From Chimaeribacter arupi (GTDB lineage: Bacteria; Pseudomonadota; Gammaproteobacteria; Enterobacterales; Enterobacteriaceae), in contig NZ_PJZI01000003.1 of NCBI RefSeq assembly GCF_002858805.1, forward strand, positions 149,448-213,447: a stretch of DNA of 64,000 nt, in the 5' to 3' direction. A model generated the notes under the pieces. The model saw only the letters and a list, made by a program, of their open reading frames with translations. It was not told the origin of the DNA and did no database searches. The position numbers and the translations under genes were made by a program. Each line of letters begins with the position of its first letter. The first letter of the stretch is position 1. Below, one piece after another: positions 25,399-34,151 of the stretch.

Positions 25399-26874
25399 TC
25401 AGGCTTTGCGCTTCTGGTGGGTGGAGAGGCGCGGGCCGGCAGCGACCGGCTGATAGCGTTCGCGGAAATAGTGTTCGAGTTGCTCCAGGCTGCGGCCCCG
25501 GGTTTCCGGCACACACCGCACCACAAACAACGAACCGGCAATGCCGATGCAGGCAAAGGTAAAGAAGGCCCCGGCCAGCCCGACACCGGCCAGCAACATT
25601 GGGAAGGCCAGCGAGATCATGAAATTGGCGATCCACATCGCAAAGACCGCCGCCCCCATGCAGATGCCGCGCATACGGATCGGGAAGATTTCAGAGAGCA
25701 GCAGCCAGGTTACCGGCGAAAGTGCGCCCTGCTGGAAGCTCAGGAACATCAGCATCCCGCCCAGCACCAGGTAGCTGCGCAGCAGGTTAGGCAGGCCGCC
25801 CACGGTTTCCGGCATCAGGATGCAGACCGCCCCCAGGAAAAACAAACAGCAGGTACAGCCTATCTGCCCAAGCAGCACCAGCGGCCGACGGCCGATTTTG
25901 CCCAGCAGCCAGATGCCGGCAAAGGTCATCGCCACGGAAATCACCCCGTTGGCGATGGTCGCCAGCAGCGCGGCGTCGGTGCTCAGGCCGGTCGCCTCCA
26001 GCATGGTCGGTGCATAATACATAATGGTGTTGACGCCGGTGAGCTGCTGGATAACCGCAATCCCGATGCCCAACAGGAACAGCTTCATCAGCCACGGCGT
26101 GGCGAGATCCCGCAGGCGGCCTTTGCCCTGATGGCGGTTTTCTTCGATGGTTTCTTCGATCTCCGTCATCTCCCAGTCCACATCCTGGGCAGAACGGGTA
26201 CGCTCCAGCACCCGGCGCGCCTCGGCCATCCGCCCTTTCATGGCGTACCAGCGTGGGGAATCCGGCATAAACAGCATCCCGAACCACAACAGCACCGCCG
26301 GCAGTGTGGCGATTGCCAGCATCCAGCGCCAGGTGGATTCCCCGCCCCATAATTCATGGAAGGTGGCATTCGAGATGTAAGCCAGCATCTGCCCGGAGAC
26401 AATCATCAGCTCCTGCAGCGTGACCAACTGGCCGCGGCGGTTGGCCGGGGCGATCTCCGCGATATAGACCGGCACCGTGGCGGCCGCACCGCCGACCGCG
26501 ACGCCCAGCACCAGCCGGAAGGCGATCATCCAGGTGACATCCGGTGCCAGGGCCGTGCCGATCGCGCCGACGGCAAAGATGACGGCCAGAAACAGGATGA
26601 TCTTTTTGCGCCCGGCAGCATCCGCCAGGTGGCCGGCCATCAGCGCACCAAAGGCCGCCCCAAACAGCAGGGAGCTGGTGACCAGCCCTGTAGTAAAGGG
26701 CGTCAGGTGCAGTTCCTGGCCCATAAACAGCAGGGCACCGGAAATCACACCGGTGTCATAGCCGAACAGCAGGCCGCCCAGCGTGGAGATCAGCACGATG
26801 ATTTTAACAAAGGGTTCGGTTTTGGTTTGGCTGTTTGGCCCAGAAGCTGGGTTGGTTGTTATGTATTGTTCCAT
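25399..26874 (-). CDS. Sugar-porter MFS symporter, IolT-like (probable myo-inositol)
   Basis: 491-aa, 12-helix inner-membrane proton symporter of the sugar porter family. Family marks are GGLLFGYDTGVISGALLFMG, the G-R-K-K and E-x6-R motifs (ADAAGRKK; AEIAPANRRGQ), IQQLTGVNTIMYYAP in helix 7 and the PETRGRSLEQLE end. Its N-terminal third agrees very closely with Salmonella IolT1 as I recall it (KTEPFVKII; TPFTTGLVTSSLLFGAAFGA), so myo-inositol is the likely substrate. No inositol catabolic genes are nearby. A CRP-like site lies upstream. Confidence 0.85.
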   Translation of the reverse strand: MEQYITTNPASGPNSQTKTEPFVKIIVLISTLGGLLFGYDTGVISGALLFMGQELHLTPFTTGLVTSSLLFGAAFGALMAGHLADAAGRKKIILFLAVIFAVGAIGTALAPDVTWMIAFRLVLGVAVGGAAATVPVYIAEIAPANRRGQLVTLQELMIVSGQMLAYISNATFHELWGGESTWRWMLAIATLPAVLLWFGMLFMPDSPRWYAMKGRMAEARRVLERTRSAQDVDWEMTEIEETIEENRHQGKGRLRDLATPWLMKLFLLGIGIAVIQQLTGVNTIMYYAPTMLEATGLSTDAALLATIANGVISVAMTFAGIWLLGKIGRRPLVLLGQIGCTCCLFFLGAVCILMPETVGGLPNLLRSYLVLGGMLMFLSFQQGALSPVTWLLLSEIFPIRMRGICMGAAVFAMWIANFMISLAFPMLLAGVGLAGAFFTFACIGIAGSLFVVRCVPETRGRSLEQLEHYFRERYQPVAAGPRLSTHQKRKA

Positions 26875-27377
26875 GATAGCTCCAGTGGTCTCGCAGGGTC
26901 TGGTCGTGACAGAGAAGGCAGATAAAAAAACCTCACGTTAAACACGAATAACAAAGTCGTTGTGGCTATTACTCAAGAGCAGGCAAATATTTATAGACAG
27001 AAAATTTCATTTTTTAAAATAATGGAAATTTAATTTTGTGGTCTGGCTCATAAAATAGCCATGTGTTACTGCTATGTTGCGGATAAAAAGGCGGGCTGCT
27101 CTATTTCTTCGCTGAAAAAAGGAAATGGTTCTCTGTAAAATAGAATGTTTATTTCTAAATGAAGTGAGCGGGGAATGTATTATCTGAAGGAGCAGGGGCA
27201 GGGGTGCAGCAGATCAACCGCTTACCTGAGGCACTGTGACAAGGCGCATATTTCATTTTTTCTGAAACGGGCATGGCCGGGCAAAGCGGGATAACGCGGG
27301 CTGATCGCCTATTGTGAAGAGACGCTCAACAAAGGGGAGGAAGGTGAAAGGCCGGCAAAAGAGCGCAGATCAGCACA
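26875..27377. promoter_or_regulatory. Gene-free AT-rich region upstream of the sugar symporter
   Basis: 503 bases; AT-rich around 26930-27160. A CRP-like site TGTGG-TCTGGC-TCATA (27037-27052, one mismatch in each half) lies about 165 bases before the symporter start. No gene is convincing. Confidence 0.4.
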
Positions 27378-27557
27378 TTATAAACGGCGGTTTTCCTGGC
27401 TCACTTCAATCAAATCACTCAGCGCGTGCATCGAAATGCCGCTGTTGCCCCAGTCAACCATCGCCCAGGGCTTTTCCTGTTTGGAAAGCATGGAAATAAC
27501 CCGGCCAATAATCTCGCCGGTTTTATGTTTGACCAGAGAATTAACGCCAATGCTCAT
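27378..27557 (-). CDS. Small hypothetical protein, 59 aa
   Basis: Unrecognised, but well supported as coding: GGAGG lies nine bases before ATG 27557 and the 59-codon frame ends in TAA. The sequence starts MSIGVNSLVKHKTGEIIGRV and continues VISMLSKQEKPWAMVDWGNS, then GISMHALSDLIEV. The alternating pattern, with a basic V-K-H-K-T-G-E turn and an acidic D-W-G-N-S-G, looks like a small SH3/KOW-type beta barrel; that is inference. It is monocistronic, upstream of the sugar symporter region. Confidence 0.7.
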   Translation of the reverse strand: MSIGVNSLVKHKTGEIIGRVISMLSKQEKPWAMVDWGNSGISMHALSDLIEVSQENRRL

Positions 27558-27746
27558 AATATTCCCCTCCGTTGCAGACGTCTTGCCAGACTACCCCCAG
27601 CGTTGAAAAATGCCAATAAGCTTATTATGGGTATCGTGATCACATTAGCGTAAATCATCGTTCGGCGGGGAGAGGCTGACGCAGCATTGGGGTGGCCATT
27701 CAGGGGCCGGGCACACAGGCAGATAAAAAGCGCTTTACTTTGTGTA

Positions 27747-27763
27747 ATGATAATCGTTATCAT
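27747..27763. promoter_or_regulatory. Fur box of ryhB
   Basis: ATGATAATCGTTATCAT, perfect seven-base arms around TCG, matches the Fur consensus. It overlaps a -10 (TATCAT, 27758-27763) with TTACTT 17 bases upstream (27735-27740), so iron-loaded Fur would block ryhB. Confidence 0.88.
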
Positions 27764-27770
27764 CCAATCG

Positions 27771-27865
27771 TCTTCTGTTACGGCAGTTCATGCCGTATCG
27801 AAGGCACGACATTGCTCACATTGCTTCCAGTATTTTTCGCCAGCCATCGGGCTGGCGTTTTTTTT
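27771..27865 (+). ncRNA. ryhB: RyhB iron-stress small RNA
   Basis: Hfq-dependent small RNA that represses non-essential iron-protein mRNAs (for example sodB and the sdh operon) when iron is scarce. The core at 27804-27834, containing CACGACATTGCTCACATTGC and then TTCCAGTATT, is as I recall E. coli RyhB. It is preceded by a 5' hairpin TACGGCA-GTTCA-TGCCGTA (27779-27797) and followed by a terminator CGCCAGCC-ATCG-GGCTGGCG with T8 (27838-27865). The 5' end is estimated from the promoter. The 5' hairpin differs from E. coli. Confidence 0.93.
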
Positions 27866-27873
27866 GCTGCCGG

Positions 27874-30189
27874 TTAGCCGGCGTCGGGTTCCAGAACCCA
27901 GATATGGTATGTCCCGTCAATCATCTCGGCCCCCTCCAGCTCTTTTTCAAAGCCTGGGAATTTTTCGCCCCATTCGGCAATACTGCGGATATAGCGCAAC
28001 CAGGGTTGGTCGTCACGGCCGAAGCGCTCGCCCGGCATCACAATCGGGATGCCGGGCGGGTAAGGGATAATCCCCACGGCAGAGACCCGGCCCGCCAGCC
28101 GGCCGAGCGGCAGATGGTTGCAACGCCCGGCCATGTGCGCCTGAAACGCCCGGCGCGGTAACACCACCGGCTCCGGCAACTGGCCGAACGCCTCTGATTG
28201 CAGTTTGTCCATCTGGCTGGTTTTCATGTAACTGAACATCTCGTCGCAGAGATCCTTCAGCCCCATTCCGGCGTAGCGCGCCGGATAGCCCCCGGCCAGA
28301 TCCGGCAGGCAGGCGATGACCGGCGTGTTCTCATCATAGTGGCGTTTGAACTCCAGCAGGACGTTGATCAGCGTGCCCCATTTCCCTTTGGTGATCCCTA
28401 CCGAGAACAGGCAGAGCACCATAAAGTCAGTGGTGCGTGACGGCACCACGCCGTGCTGGGTCAGGAAGGCGGTCACCATCGCCGCCGGGATGCCGGTCTG
28501 CATCAGGGTGCCGTCATCGTTCATGCCGGGCGACAAAATCCCGGCCTTGATCGGGTCGAGCATACACCACTCCTCCTCCAGCTGGTCAAAGCCGTGCCAG
28601 CGCTCACCGGGCTTCAGCACCCAGCAGCCGGGGTCGGTGGAGAGTTGTGCTTTTGAGGCCATGCGGAACGGGATTTTTTTGCCGGTTTCCGGGTCTGTCA
28701 CTTCCGGGGCATTCCACGGTGCAAAAAACCATTCGCCGCGGTCGTGGAACGTGGCATTGACCTTGGCCAGCGCCAGCCGGAAATCCACCGCTTCGTTGAT
28801 CACCTCCTGCGTTAAGGTCTGCCCCTGGCCCCCGCGCATCATCGCGGCACCGACCTCATTGGCGGCAATAATCGCATAGAGCGGTGAGGTAGTGGCCTGC
28901 AACATATAAGACTCATTGAAACGGGAGTGCACCACCGGCTTGCGGCCGTTACGGATATGGATATAGGACGCCTGTGACAGCGCGGCCAGCAGTTTATGGG
29001 TGGAATGGGTGGCAAATACCGTAGGGCCGTTTGGGTCGTGGTCTGCCGGGTCGCCGCGCATGGCAAAACGGTGCTGGTAGAAGGGGTTGAAGCGGGCGTA
29101 CGCGTACCACGCCTCATCAAAATGGATCTGGTCTACGCTTTCGGCCAGCAGATCCTGCGCCTGCCCGGCGTGGTAGCACATGCCGTCATAGGTGCAGTTG
29201 GTGACCACCGCATACACCGGCGTGCGGTCGGCGGCCTGGTTAATCAGCGGGTGGGCGGCAATGCTGGCGCGGATGCTCTCCGGCCGGAATTGCTGCCTGG
29301 GGATCGGCCCAATAATGCCGAAACGGTTACGGGTCGGCACAAAAAACACCGGCAGTGCGCCGGTCATCACCAGGCCCTGTTCAATCGACTTGTGGCAGTT
29401 GCGGTCACACAGCGCCACCTGCCGGTCCCCGATGACCGCCGCCATGATCGCCCGGTTAGACCCGGACGTGCCGTTGAGCACCGAATAGCTCTGGTGCGCG
29501 CCGAACACTTTGGCCGCATAGGTTTCGGACGCCTTGATCGGCCCGCTGTGGTCAAGCAGCGATCCCATTGCCGCGCGTTCGATGCCGGTATCAGTGCGGA
29601 ACAGGTTTTCCCCAAAGAAATCGAGGAATTCACGGCCGACGGCGCTTTTGGTAAAGGCGACGCCGCCCTGGTGGCCCGGCGCGGCCCAGGAGTACTCCGG
29701 GGACGTCAGCGTATAGTGGAATAACGCCTTGGTGAACGGCGGCAGCAACTGGTCATAATATTTGGCGATCAGCGCCCTGGCGCGGGCGGCGATAAAATCG
29801 GCCGTGTCCTCATGCATCCAGACGTATTCATTCACCATGCGCATGATGTCCAGCGTCAGGCTGTCGATGCAGGAGTGTTCCGCCATCAGCAATACCGGCA
29901 CCTCTTTGTTGCGGTAGCGGATCTCTTTCAGCAGCGCGGACGCCTGGCTGTGGGAGGCGTCGTCGTTACCGCCGGATGTCCAGTCCACAAAGATGCAGCA
30001 GAGCGAGGCATCTGACATCACCGTGGCTTTGCCGTCCTCAAAGGTCGCCGCCGGGATCACGTCCAGGCCGGTGGCTTGCAGGGCGGTGATCAACTCCTGC
30101 ACCGCCCGGCTGTTGGCGGTGTTGCTGTCCAGGATATTGCTGTCCACCACCAGGACTTTGCGTTTCTTGTTCATGCCTGAATCGATCAT
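27874..30189 (-). CDS. adiA: AdiA-type biodegradative arginine decarboxylase
   Basis: PLP-dependent fold-I decarboxylase that turns arginine into agmatine and consumes a proton, for extreme acid resistance. Domains: N-terminal wing (residues 1 to about 130, KVLVVDSNILDS), PLP domain with YSWAAPGHQGGVAFTK, GTSGSNRAIM, HFDEAWYAYARFNP and ATHSTHKLLAALSQASYIH, the Schiff-base lysine being Lys399, then the C-terminal domain (IPYPPGIPIVMPGE). ATG 30189 (AGAGG upstream) gives 771 aa against 756 in E. coli; ATG 30213 and ATG 30150 are alternatives. It follows adiC by 55 bases. The neighbour adiC supports arginine over lysine. Confidence 0.9.
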   Translation of the reverse strand: MIDSGMNKKRKVLVVDSNILDSNTANSRAVQELITALQATGLDVIPAATFEDGKATVMSDASLCCIFVDWTSGGNDDASHSQASALLKEIRYRNKEVPVLLMAEHSCIDSLTLDIMRMVNEYVWMHEDTADFIAARARALIAKYYDQLLPPFTKALFHYTLTSPEYSWAAPGHQGGVAFTKSAVGREFLDFFGENLFRTDTGIERAAMGSLLDHSGPIKASETYAAKVFGAHQSYSVLNGTSGSNRAIMAAVIGDRQVALCDRNCHKSIEQGLVMTGALPVFFVPTRNRFGIIGPIPRQQFRPESIRASIAAHPLINQAADRTPVYAVVTNCTYDGMCYHAGQAQDLLAESVDQIHFDEAWYAYARFNPFYQHRFAMRGDPADHDPNGPTVFATHSTHKLLAALSQASYIHIRNGRKPVVHSRFNESYMLQATTSPLYAIIAANEVGAAMMRGGQGQTLTQEVINEAVDFRLALAKVNATFHDRGEWFFAPWNAPEVTDPETGKKIPFRMASKAQLSTDPGCWVLKPGERWHGFDQLEEEWCMLDPIKAGILSPGMNDDGTLMQTGIPAAMVTAFLTQHGVVPSRTTDFMVLCLFSVGITKGKWGTLINVLLEFKRHYDENTPVIACLPDLAGGYPARYAGMGLKDLCDEMFSYMKTSQMDKLQSEAFGQLPEPVVLPRRAFQAHMAGRCNHLPLGRLAGRVSAVGIIPYPPGIPIVMPGERFGRDDQPWLRYIRSIAEWGEKFPGFEKELEGAEMIDGTYHIWVLEPDAG

Positions 30190-30244
30190 GCTGCCTGCCT
30201 CTGTCAACGTCATCGGGGCTTGCCCGCCGGATTACCGGGAGCGC

Positions 30245-31582
30245 TTAGTCATCATCGCGTACGAATGGGCGATCGAGCGGGAAGGGGGTTTTATGCCGCC
30301 GGTTGTAGTTCACGGTGTACATGGAGGTGATCACCATCACCGTCACAAAGGACCACATCACCTCCTGCGCGCCGGAACCGATGACCGCCCAGATGCAGTA
30401 CACAAACGCCAGCAGGGTGATGAAGAAGTAGAGGGCATGGCGGTTGCCGAGATGGCCGCGCCCCACCAGCAACAGCGCCGAACAGGTGTAGAGGTAGGGC
30501 ACCAGCGTAAAAATCACGGACACCGAAGAAACCAGCGCGAATTGCGCGGTCGCGTTAGGCGAGATACTGGCGATTTGGAACAGGGTCATCAGCACGCCGA
30601 TAATCAACAGCCCGGCCACCGGCACGTTCTCTTTGTTCACTTTGGCAAAAATGGGCGGGAACAGGCCGTCGTCTGCGGCGGCTTTGGCAGTCTGGCCCGC
30701 CAGCAGCGTCCAGCCGCCGAGCGAGCCGAGGCAGCCCAGCGCGGCGCAGAGCGCCACGGTGCCGCCGGCCAGATCGCCCAGCGCCAGCCGGGCCGCATCA
30801 CCAAAGGGTGAGGTGGAGAGGCGCAGTTCCGCATTGGGGATCATGCCCATGATGGCGGTAGTGGAGAGCACATAACAGACGGCGGCGATCAGCACGCCGC
30901 CGAGGGTGGCGATCGGCACATTGCGTTTCGGGTTTTTCACCACGCCCGCTGCCACCGAGGCGCTTTCCACCCCGATAAAAGACCAGAGGGTCACGCTCAG
31001 CGTGCTCTGAATCGCCCCGAGCGGCCCGAGGCCGCTGACATTCCAGGCGGACATATAGGTTTCCCCGCGGAACCAGAACCAGCCGAACAGCGCAATCGCC
31101 ACAATCGGTACCAGGGCCAGCACCGTGGCCACCGCCTGCACCCGGGTGATCATTTTCGGCCCGACAATATTCAGCAACACAAACAGCCAGAGGATCGCCA
31201 CACACGCGATGGTCAACGGAATGGGCGCTTTGAGCAGCGGGATAAAGTAGCTGAGGTAGCCTACGCCAATCACCACCATCGCAATATTGCCGATCCAGCA
31301 GGCCAGCCAGTAGAGCACATTGGTCTGATAGCCGATAAACGGCCCGAACGCGCGGCGGGCATAGGCATAAGAGCCGCCGGGGCTGGCATCCAGCGAGGAC
31401 ATTTTGGCGTAGACCATCGACAGCGCCAGCGCGCCGAGAAGGGTGACCAGCCAGCCCCAGATGGCAATACCGCCGGTGGCCGCTAAATTCGCCGGCAGCA
31501 GGAAAACGCCGGAACCCATAATATTCCCGGACACCATCAGGGTGACGGGAATAAGCCCCACTTTCTGATTTTCTGAGTCCAT
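30245..31582 (-). CDS. adiC: AdiC arginine:agmatine antiporter
   Basis: Inner-membrane APC exchanger importing arginine and exporting agmatine, partner of AdiA. 445 aa, the same length as in E. coli, with near-identical blocks: [80 protein letters not shown] and [20 protein letters not shown]. The conserved aromatic gate residues lie within these blocks. Here adiC precedes adiA as one probable operon; the E. coli order is adiA-adiY-adiC and no adiY-like AraC regulator is present. Confidence 0.94.
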   Translation of the reverse strand: MDSENQKVGLIPVTLMVSGNIMGSGVFLLPANLAATGGIAIWGWLVTLLGALALSMVYAKMSSLDASPGGSYAYARRAFGPFIGYQTNVLYWLACWIGNIAMVVIGVGYLSYFIPLLKAPIPLTIACVAILWLFVLLNIVGPKMITRVQAVATVLALVPIVAIALFGWFWFRGETYMSAWNVSGLGPLGAIQSTLSVTLWSFIGVESASVAAGVVKNPKRNVPIATLGGVLIAAVCYVLSTTAIMGMIPNAELRLSTSPFGDAARLALGDLAGGTVALCAALGCLGSLGGWTLLAGQTAKAAADDGLFPPIFAKVNKENVPVAGLLIIGVLMTLFQIASISPNATAQFALVSSVSVIFTLVPYLYTCSALLLVGRGHLGNRHALYFFITLLAFVYCIWAVIGSGAQEVMWSFVTVMVITSMYTVNYNRRHKTPFPLDRPFVRDDD

Positions 31583-32024
31583 CGTGATTTTCTCCCTCAG
31601 GTTACTTTTGCCGATGCCCGCCCGGAGAGGAGAAAAAGAACGCCTGCGGCTGACCGGCGGTACAGGGAATAGGGGAAAGATAGCCAGCTTTCGGGTGATA
31701 AAACGATGAAAAAGAACTCATATTGTTTCACTGATAAAAATCATCGGCCTATCATTTATTTTACCGCCGGTGTGATGGCGGGGAGGGGCATATGGAGGCA
31801 GGGAAACCGTGCGTAGGCAGAGCGGATAAAGGCGCTCGCCGTGGGTGAAAAAGAGGGGAACAGGCGTCGCGGCTTCGCGAAATATCATGCTCTCATTCAC
31901 ACTGATGGCTATAACAGTTATGCGGTGAATATCCTTTAACTGCTATGCAGGCTATAACAGTCAGTGTGCTACGCTATGCGTCGCACTGCTCCTCCATTCC
32001 TAACAATCCCATGAGGGTGACACG
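31583..32024. promoter_or_regulatory. adiC-ylaC divergent intergenic region
   Basis: 442 bases without a supportable gene. It carries the adiC control region and, near the right end, a repeated element (31901-31961). Confidence 0.5.
31901..31961. repeat. Repeated GGCTATAACAGT element
   Basis: GGCTATAACAGT occurs at 31907-31918 and 31950-31961, 43 bases apart (about four helical turns). Each copy is preceded by ACTG, giving imperfect ACTG...CAGT dyads. It lies 64 bases before the ylaC-like gene. Confidence 0.5.
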
Positions 32025-32540
32025 ATGGACGCCATCAAGACCATCCTGGTCAGAGAGATCCAACAGATTAACCAACAGGAACGCCGCGACGGCAAGGCGC
32101 GTTTCAATACGGAATTCTTTACCAAGCACCCCTGGCTCTGTCTGGCGATGCTGGCCGGTTATGTGGCGGTGGGCATCGTGATGTACTGCTCTCCCTATAT
32201 GGGGCTGGGATGGTTTGCCGGTTTCACCGCGTTTCTGGTGCTGGTCTCCGGCGGCCTGCTGATGGACATCAAACCGGTCTACCGCTATGAGGATATCGGC
32301 GTGCTGGATCTGCGGGTCTGTTACAACGGCGAATGGTATTTCAGCCGGGAAGTGCCGGTGAAGGCAGTAGACGAGATCCTGGCGCACCCGCAGGTGGACA
32401 GCCGCATCAAAACGCGGATGCGGGAAATCATCCACCACAAAGGCACCATCGATTTCTATGACATCTATGACCTGGCGCGCAAGCAGGCCAGGCAGCCCGC
32501 CCCTGTGGCCCCTACCGGGCAGCAGCACCCCGCACACTGA
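32025..32540 (+). CDS. ylaC: YlaC-family inner-membrane protein
   Basis: 171-aa membrane protein with two adjacent helices (about residues 37-56 and 62-80) and a cytoplasmic C-terminal domain. It shares with E. coli YlaC the N-terminal INQQERRDGKARF and KHPWLCLAM, the central YRYEDIGVLDLRVCYNGEWY, and the IDFYDIYDLAR end. Its molecular role is unknown. GAGGG lies seven bases before ATG 32025. Confidence 0.85.
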   Translation: MDAIKTILVREIQQINQQERRDGKARFNTEFFTKHPWLCLAMLAGYVAVGIVMYCSPYMGLGWFAGFTAFLVLVSGGLLMDIKPVYRYEDIGVLDLRVCYNGEWYFSREVPVKAVDEILAHPQVDSRIKTRMREIIHHKGTIDFYDIYDLARKQARQPAPVAPTGQQHPAH

Positions 32541-32641
32541 GAAACAGGGGATATGCACATTGTGCATATCCCTGGCCGCACCGGATCGGGTAGACTATAC
32601 CTATTCACGCAATCAATGCGTTGTCCCGATCAGGAGCCGAC

Positions 32642-32914
32642 GTGCACAAGATTAAGCTCACCATCCATCACCTCTATCAGGACCATGCCGACGGCAAACA
32701 GGATGCACGTGCCACCGCACGCATCTATGCCGGCGATCGCCTGATCATTACCGAAACCATGTCAGGGCAGGCGCTGCATTACCCGCGTTACCTCAGCGCG
32801 GCGGATGACAACGGCCAGCCGTTGCGGGTGGAATGGGACACCGACGGCTGCGCGGCAATGTCCGTCAGCCGCGCCGAGGTCTGCCCATGCTGCGGCGGCG
32901 ACGAGTGGCATTAA
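32642..32914 (+). CDS. Hypothetical protein with C-terminal CPCCGG motif, 90 aa
   Basis: Unrecognised. GTG 32642, seven bases after AGGAG, begins VHKIKLTIHHLYQDHADGKQ; the body is beta-rich by appearance (ARIYAGDRLIITE) and the end is VCPCCGGDEWH, a cysteine cluster that could be a half zinc ribbon or a redox site. It follows ylaC by about 100 bases and precedes the small gene at 32944 by 29 bases, so it may be co-transcribed with it. Confidence 0.65.
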   Translation: MHKIKLTIHHLYQDHADGKQDARATARIYAGDRLIITETMSGQALHYPRYLSAADDNGQPLRVEWDTDGCAAMSVSRAEVCPCCGGDEWH

Positions 32915-32943
32915 TTTAACCGGGACTTACCAGGGAGCCAGTG

Positions 32944-33204
32944 ATGCAAATGCTGCAAAATGAGGCTGATTACCGCCGCTGGATTATGGCGGAACTGTTT
33001 ATGGTACGGGAGCTGCGGGAAAGTACGCTGTTTGTGGAGCAGGAAATCGAGGATTTTATCTTTGATGCCCGCCCGACGGCTTATCCCTGCATTGCGGTGA
33101 TGGTGCAGACCAAAGGGGAACCGGCGGTGTGCGAGCCGGAATTTATCTACAAAGAGCAGATCTTTGACTGGGCCCACCAGATGGGCTTCGGCTTCGGCAG
33201 CTGA
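32944..33204 (+). CDS. Small paralogous protein A, 86 aa
   Basis: Unrecognised family. ATG 32944 follows AGGGAG at six bases. It reads YRRWIMAELFMVRELREST, FIFDARPTAYPCIAVMV and FIYKEQIFDWAHQMG. The gene at 34152 encodes a clear paralogue sharing YR-W-M-FM, FD-RP-YPC-A and FIY-EQI-WA-MG in the same order. No signal peptide or membrane helix. Acidic and aromatic; a protein-binding role is possible but not shown. Confidence 0.75.
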   Translation: MQMLQNEADYRRWIMAELFMVRELRESTLFVEQEIEDFIFDARPTAYPCIAVMVQTKGEPAVCEPEFIYKEQIFDWAHQMGFGFGS

Positions 33205-33240
33205 CCGGGCCGCCGCCGGAGACGGCGGCAGCCCTGAGGC

Positions 33241-33456
33241 TTACACGTTCTTGCGGTCGATCTTCTCCTCGCCCCAGAACAGGTGATCGGCATCGGTTTT
33301 TTCAAACGCCTTCAGCAGCACTTCATCATTGCCTTCTTCCCAGATTTTCTGTGCCAGGACTTCATCGTCATTCGCCAGCTCAAAAATCGCTTCTGCAATC
33401 TCGATCGATGTGTCCCTGACATTGGCCCAGGATTTAACATTATTGATATCGGTCAT
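33241..33456 (-). CDS. yccJ: YccJ family protein
   Basis: 71-aa cytoplasmic protein of unknown function. It matches E. coli YccJ through [35 protein letters not shown] and [19 protein letters not shown]. In E. coli yccJ follows wrbA; wrbA is not present here. GGGAGAG precedes the ATG at 33456. Confidence 0.92.
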   Translation of the reverse strand: MTDINNVKSWANVRDTSIEIAEAIFELANDDEVLAQKIWEEGNDEVLLKAFEKTDADHLFWGEEKIDRKNV

Positions 33457-33664
33457 TCAAACTCTCCCTTATTGCGATCGCCAGGGGTGATCCTCTGGTT
33501 GTGGTGATGTTGACCTGTTAACTATGGTACTGACCCGGCGGGTATGCAAATCAGCCGCCGTTAACTGACGGGATTGTGAACAGTTGGCAATCTGTGCGCA
33601 ATCCGGTACAGGCGGTGGCGTGTCAGGTATACTGCCGTGCTGCAAAACTGTGAGGAGAGTAACC

Positions 33665-33796
33665 ATGAGTGATGATATTTTCGATTTTGACATCGACGCT
33701 GAGCTGGAAAAAGCGGCTGAGAAGACCGAAAAAAAAGCCGCTGAACTGCCTGAGGTGGTGGGTGGCGAAGACGAGTGCGAAGGCTGCAAAATCTGA
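33665..33796 (+). CDS. Small acidic protein with C-terminal CxxC, 43 aa
   Basis: Unrecognised. GAGGAG stands before ATG 33665 and a terminator closes the transcript. The peptide begins MSDDIFDFDIDAELEKAAEK, continues with a lysine/glutamate helix (TEKKAAEL) and ends GGEDECEGCKI. The strong charge pattern and terminal C-E-G-C could bind metal; this is inference. The longer in-frame start at 33584 lacks a ribosome site. Confidence 0.7.
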   Translation: MSDDIFDFDIDAELEKAAEKTEKKAAELPEVVGGEDECEGCKI

Positions 33797-33820
33797 CGCT
33801 TACCCGACAGGGGTAAATCC

Positions 33821-33845
33821 AAAAAACCGCTGCGGCGGTTTTTTT
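33821..33845. terminator. Intrinsic terminator
   Basis: AAAAAACCGC-TGCG-GCGGTTTTTTT; serves the 43-aa gene and could act on the other strand too. Confidence 0.88.
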
Positions 33846-34151
33846 GTGCCTGGAGTGAAATGATTAGCTGTTAAAAAATTAACACATTCAATAGAATTAT
33901 ATTATTTAATGATTGGTATTAATTCATGGTAATAATATTACTGTAGAGATTTTCGGCATTTACGCCGAAGTTTAATTAAAAATGAAAATTTAAATTTTCT
34001 TTATTGCTTCACTGTTGCTGTTTTGTTATTTTCAATATCAAGAAAGCAACGGAACGCCTCATTTACGCGGGAATGCGTTAAGAGCCGGGTGAACGGGCAG
34101 AAGGCGCCATTTCACCCCTGCCGGAGTCTGTTTTAGCTGAAAGGCCACGCT
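33846..34151. other. AT-rich gene-free stretch
   Basis: About 300 bases, strikingly AT-rich from 33870 to 34050 compared with neighbours, with no open frame worth calling. Probably the control region of the paralogue at 34152; such DNA is a usual H-NS target. Confidence 0.45.

Noticed and set aside
25363..26352. 329-codon frame opposite the sugar symporter
   Set aside because: His/Gln/Arg-rich low-information sequence that mirrors a well-supported membrane protein; no ribosome site.
31718..31900. 60-codon minus-strand frame upstream of adiC
   Set aside because: Proline-rich, no ribosome site, no hydrophobic or domain pattern; probably chance.
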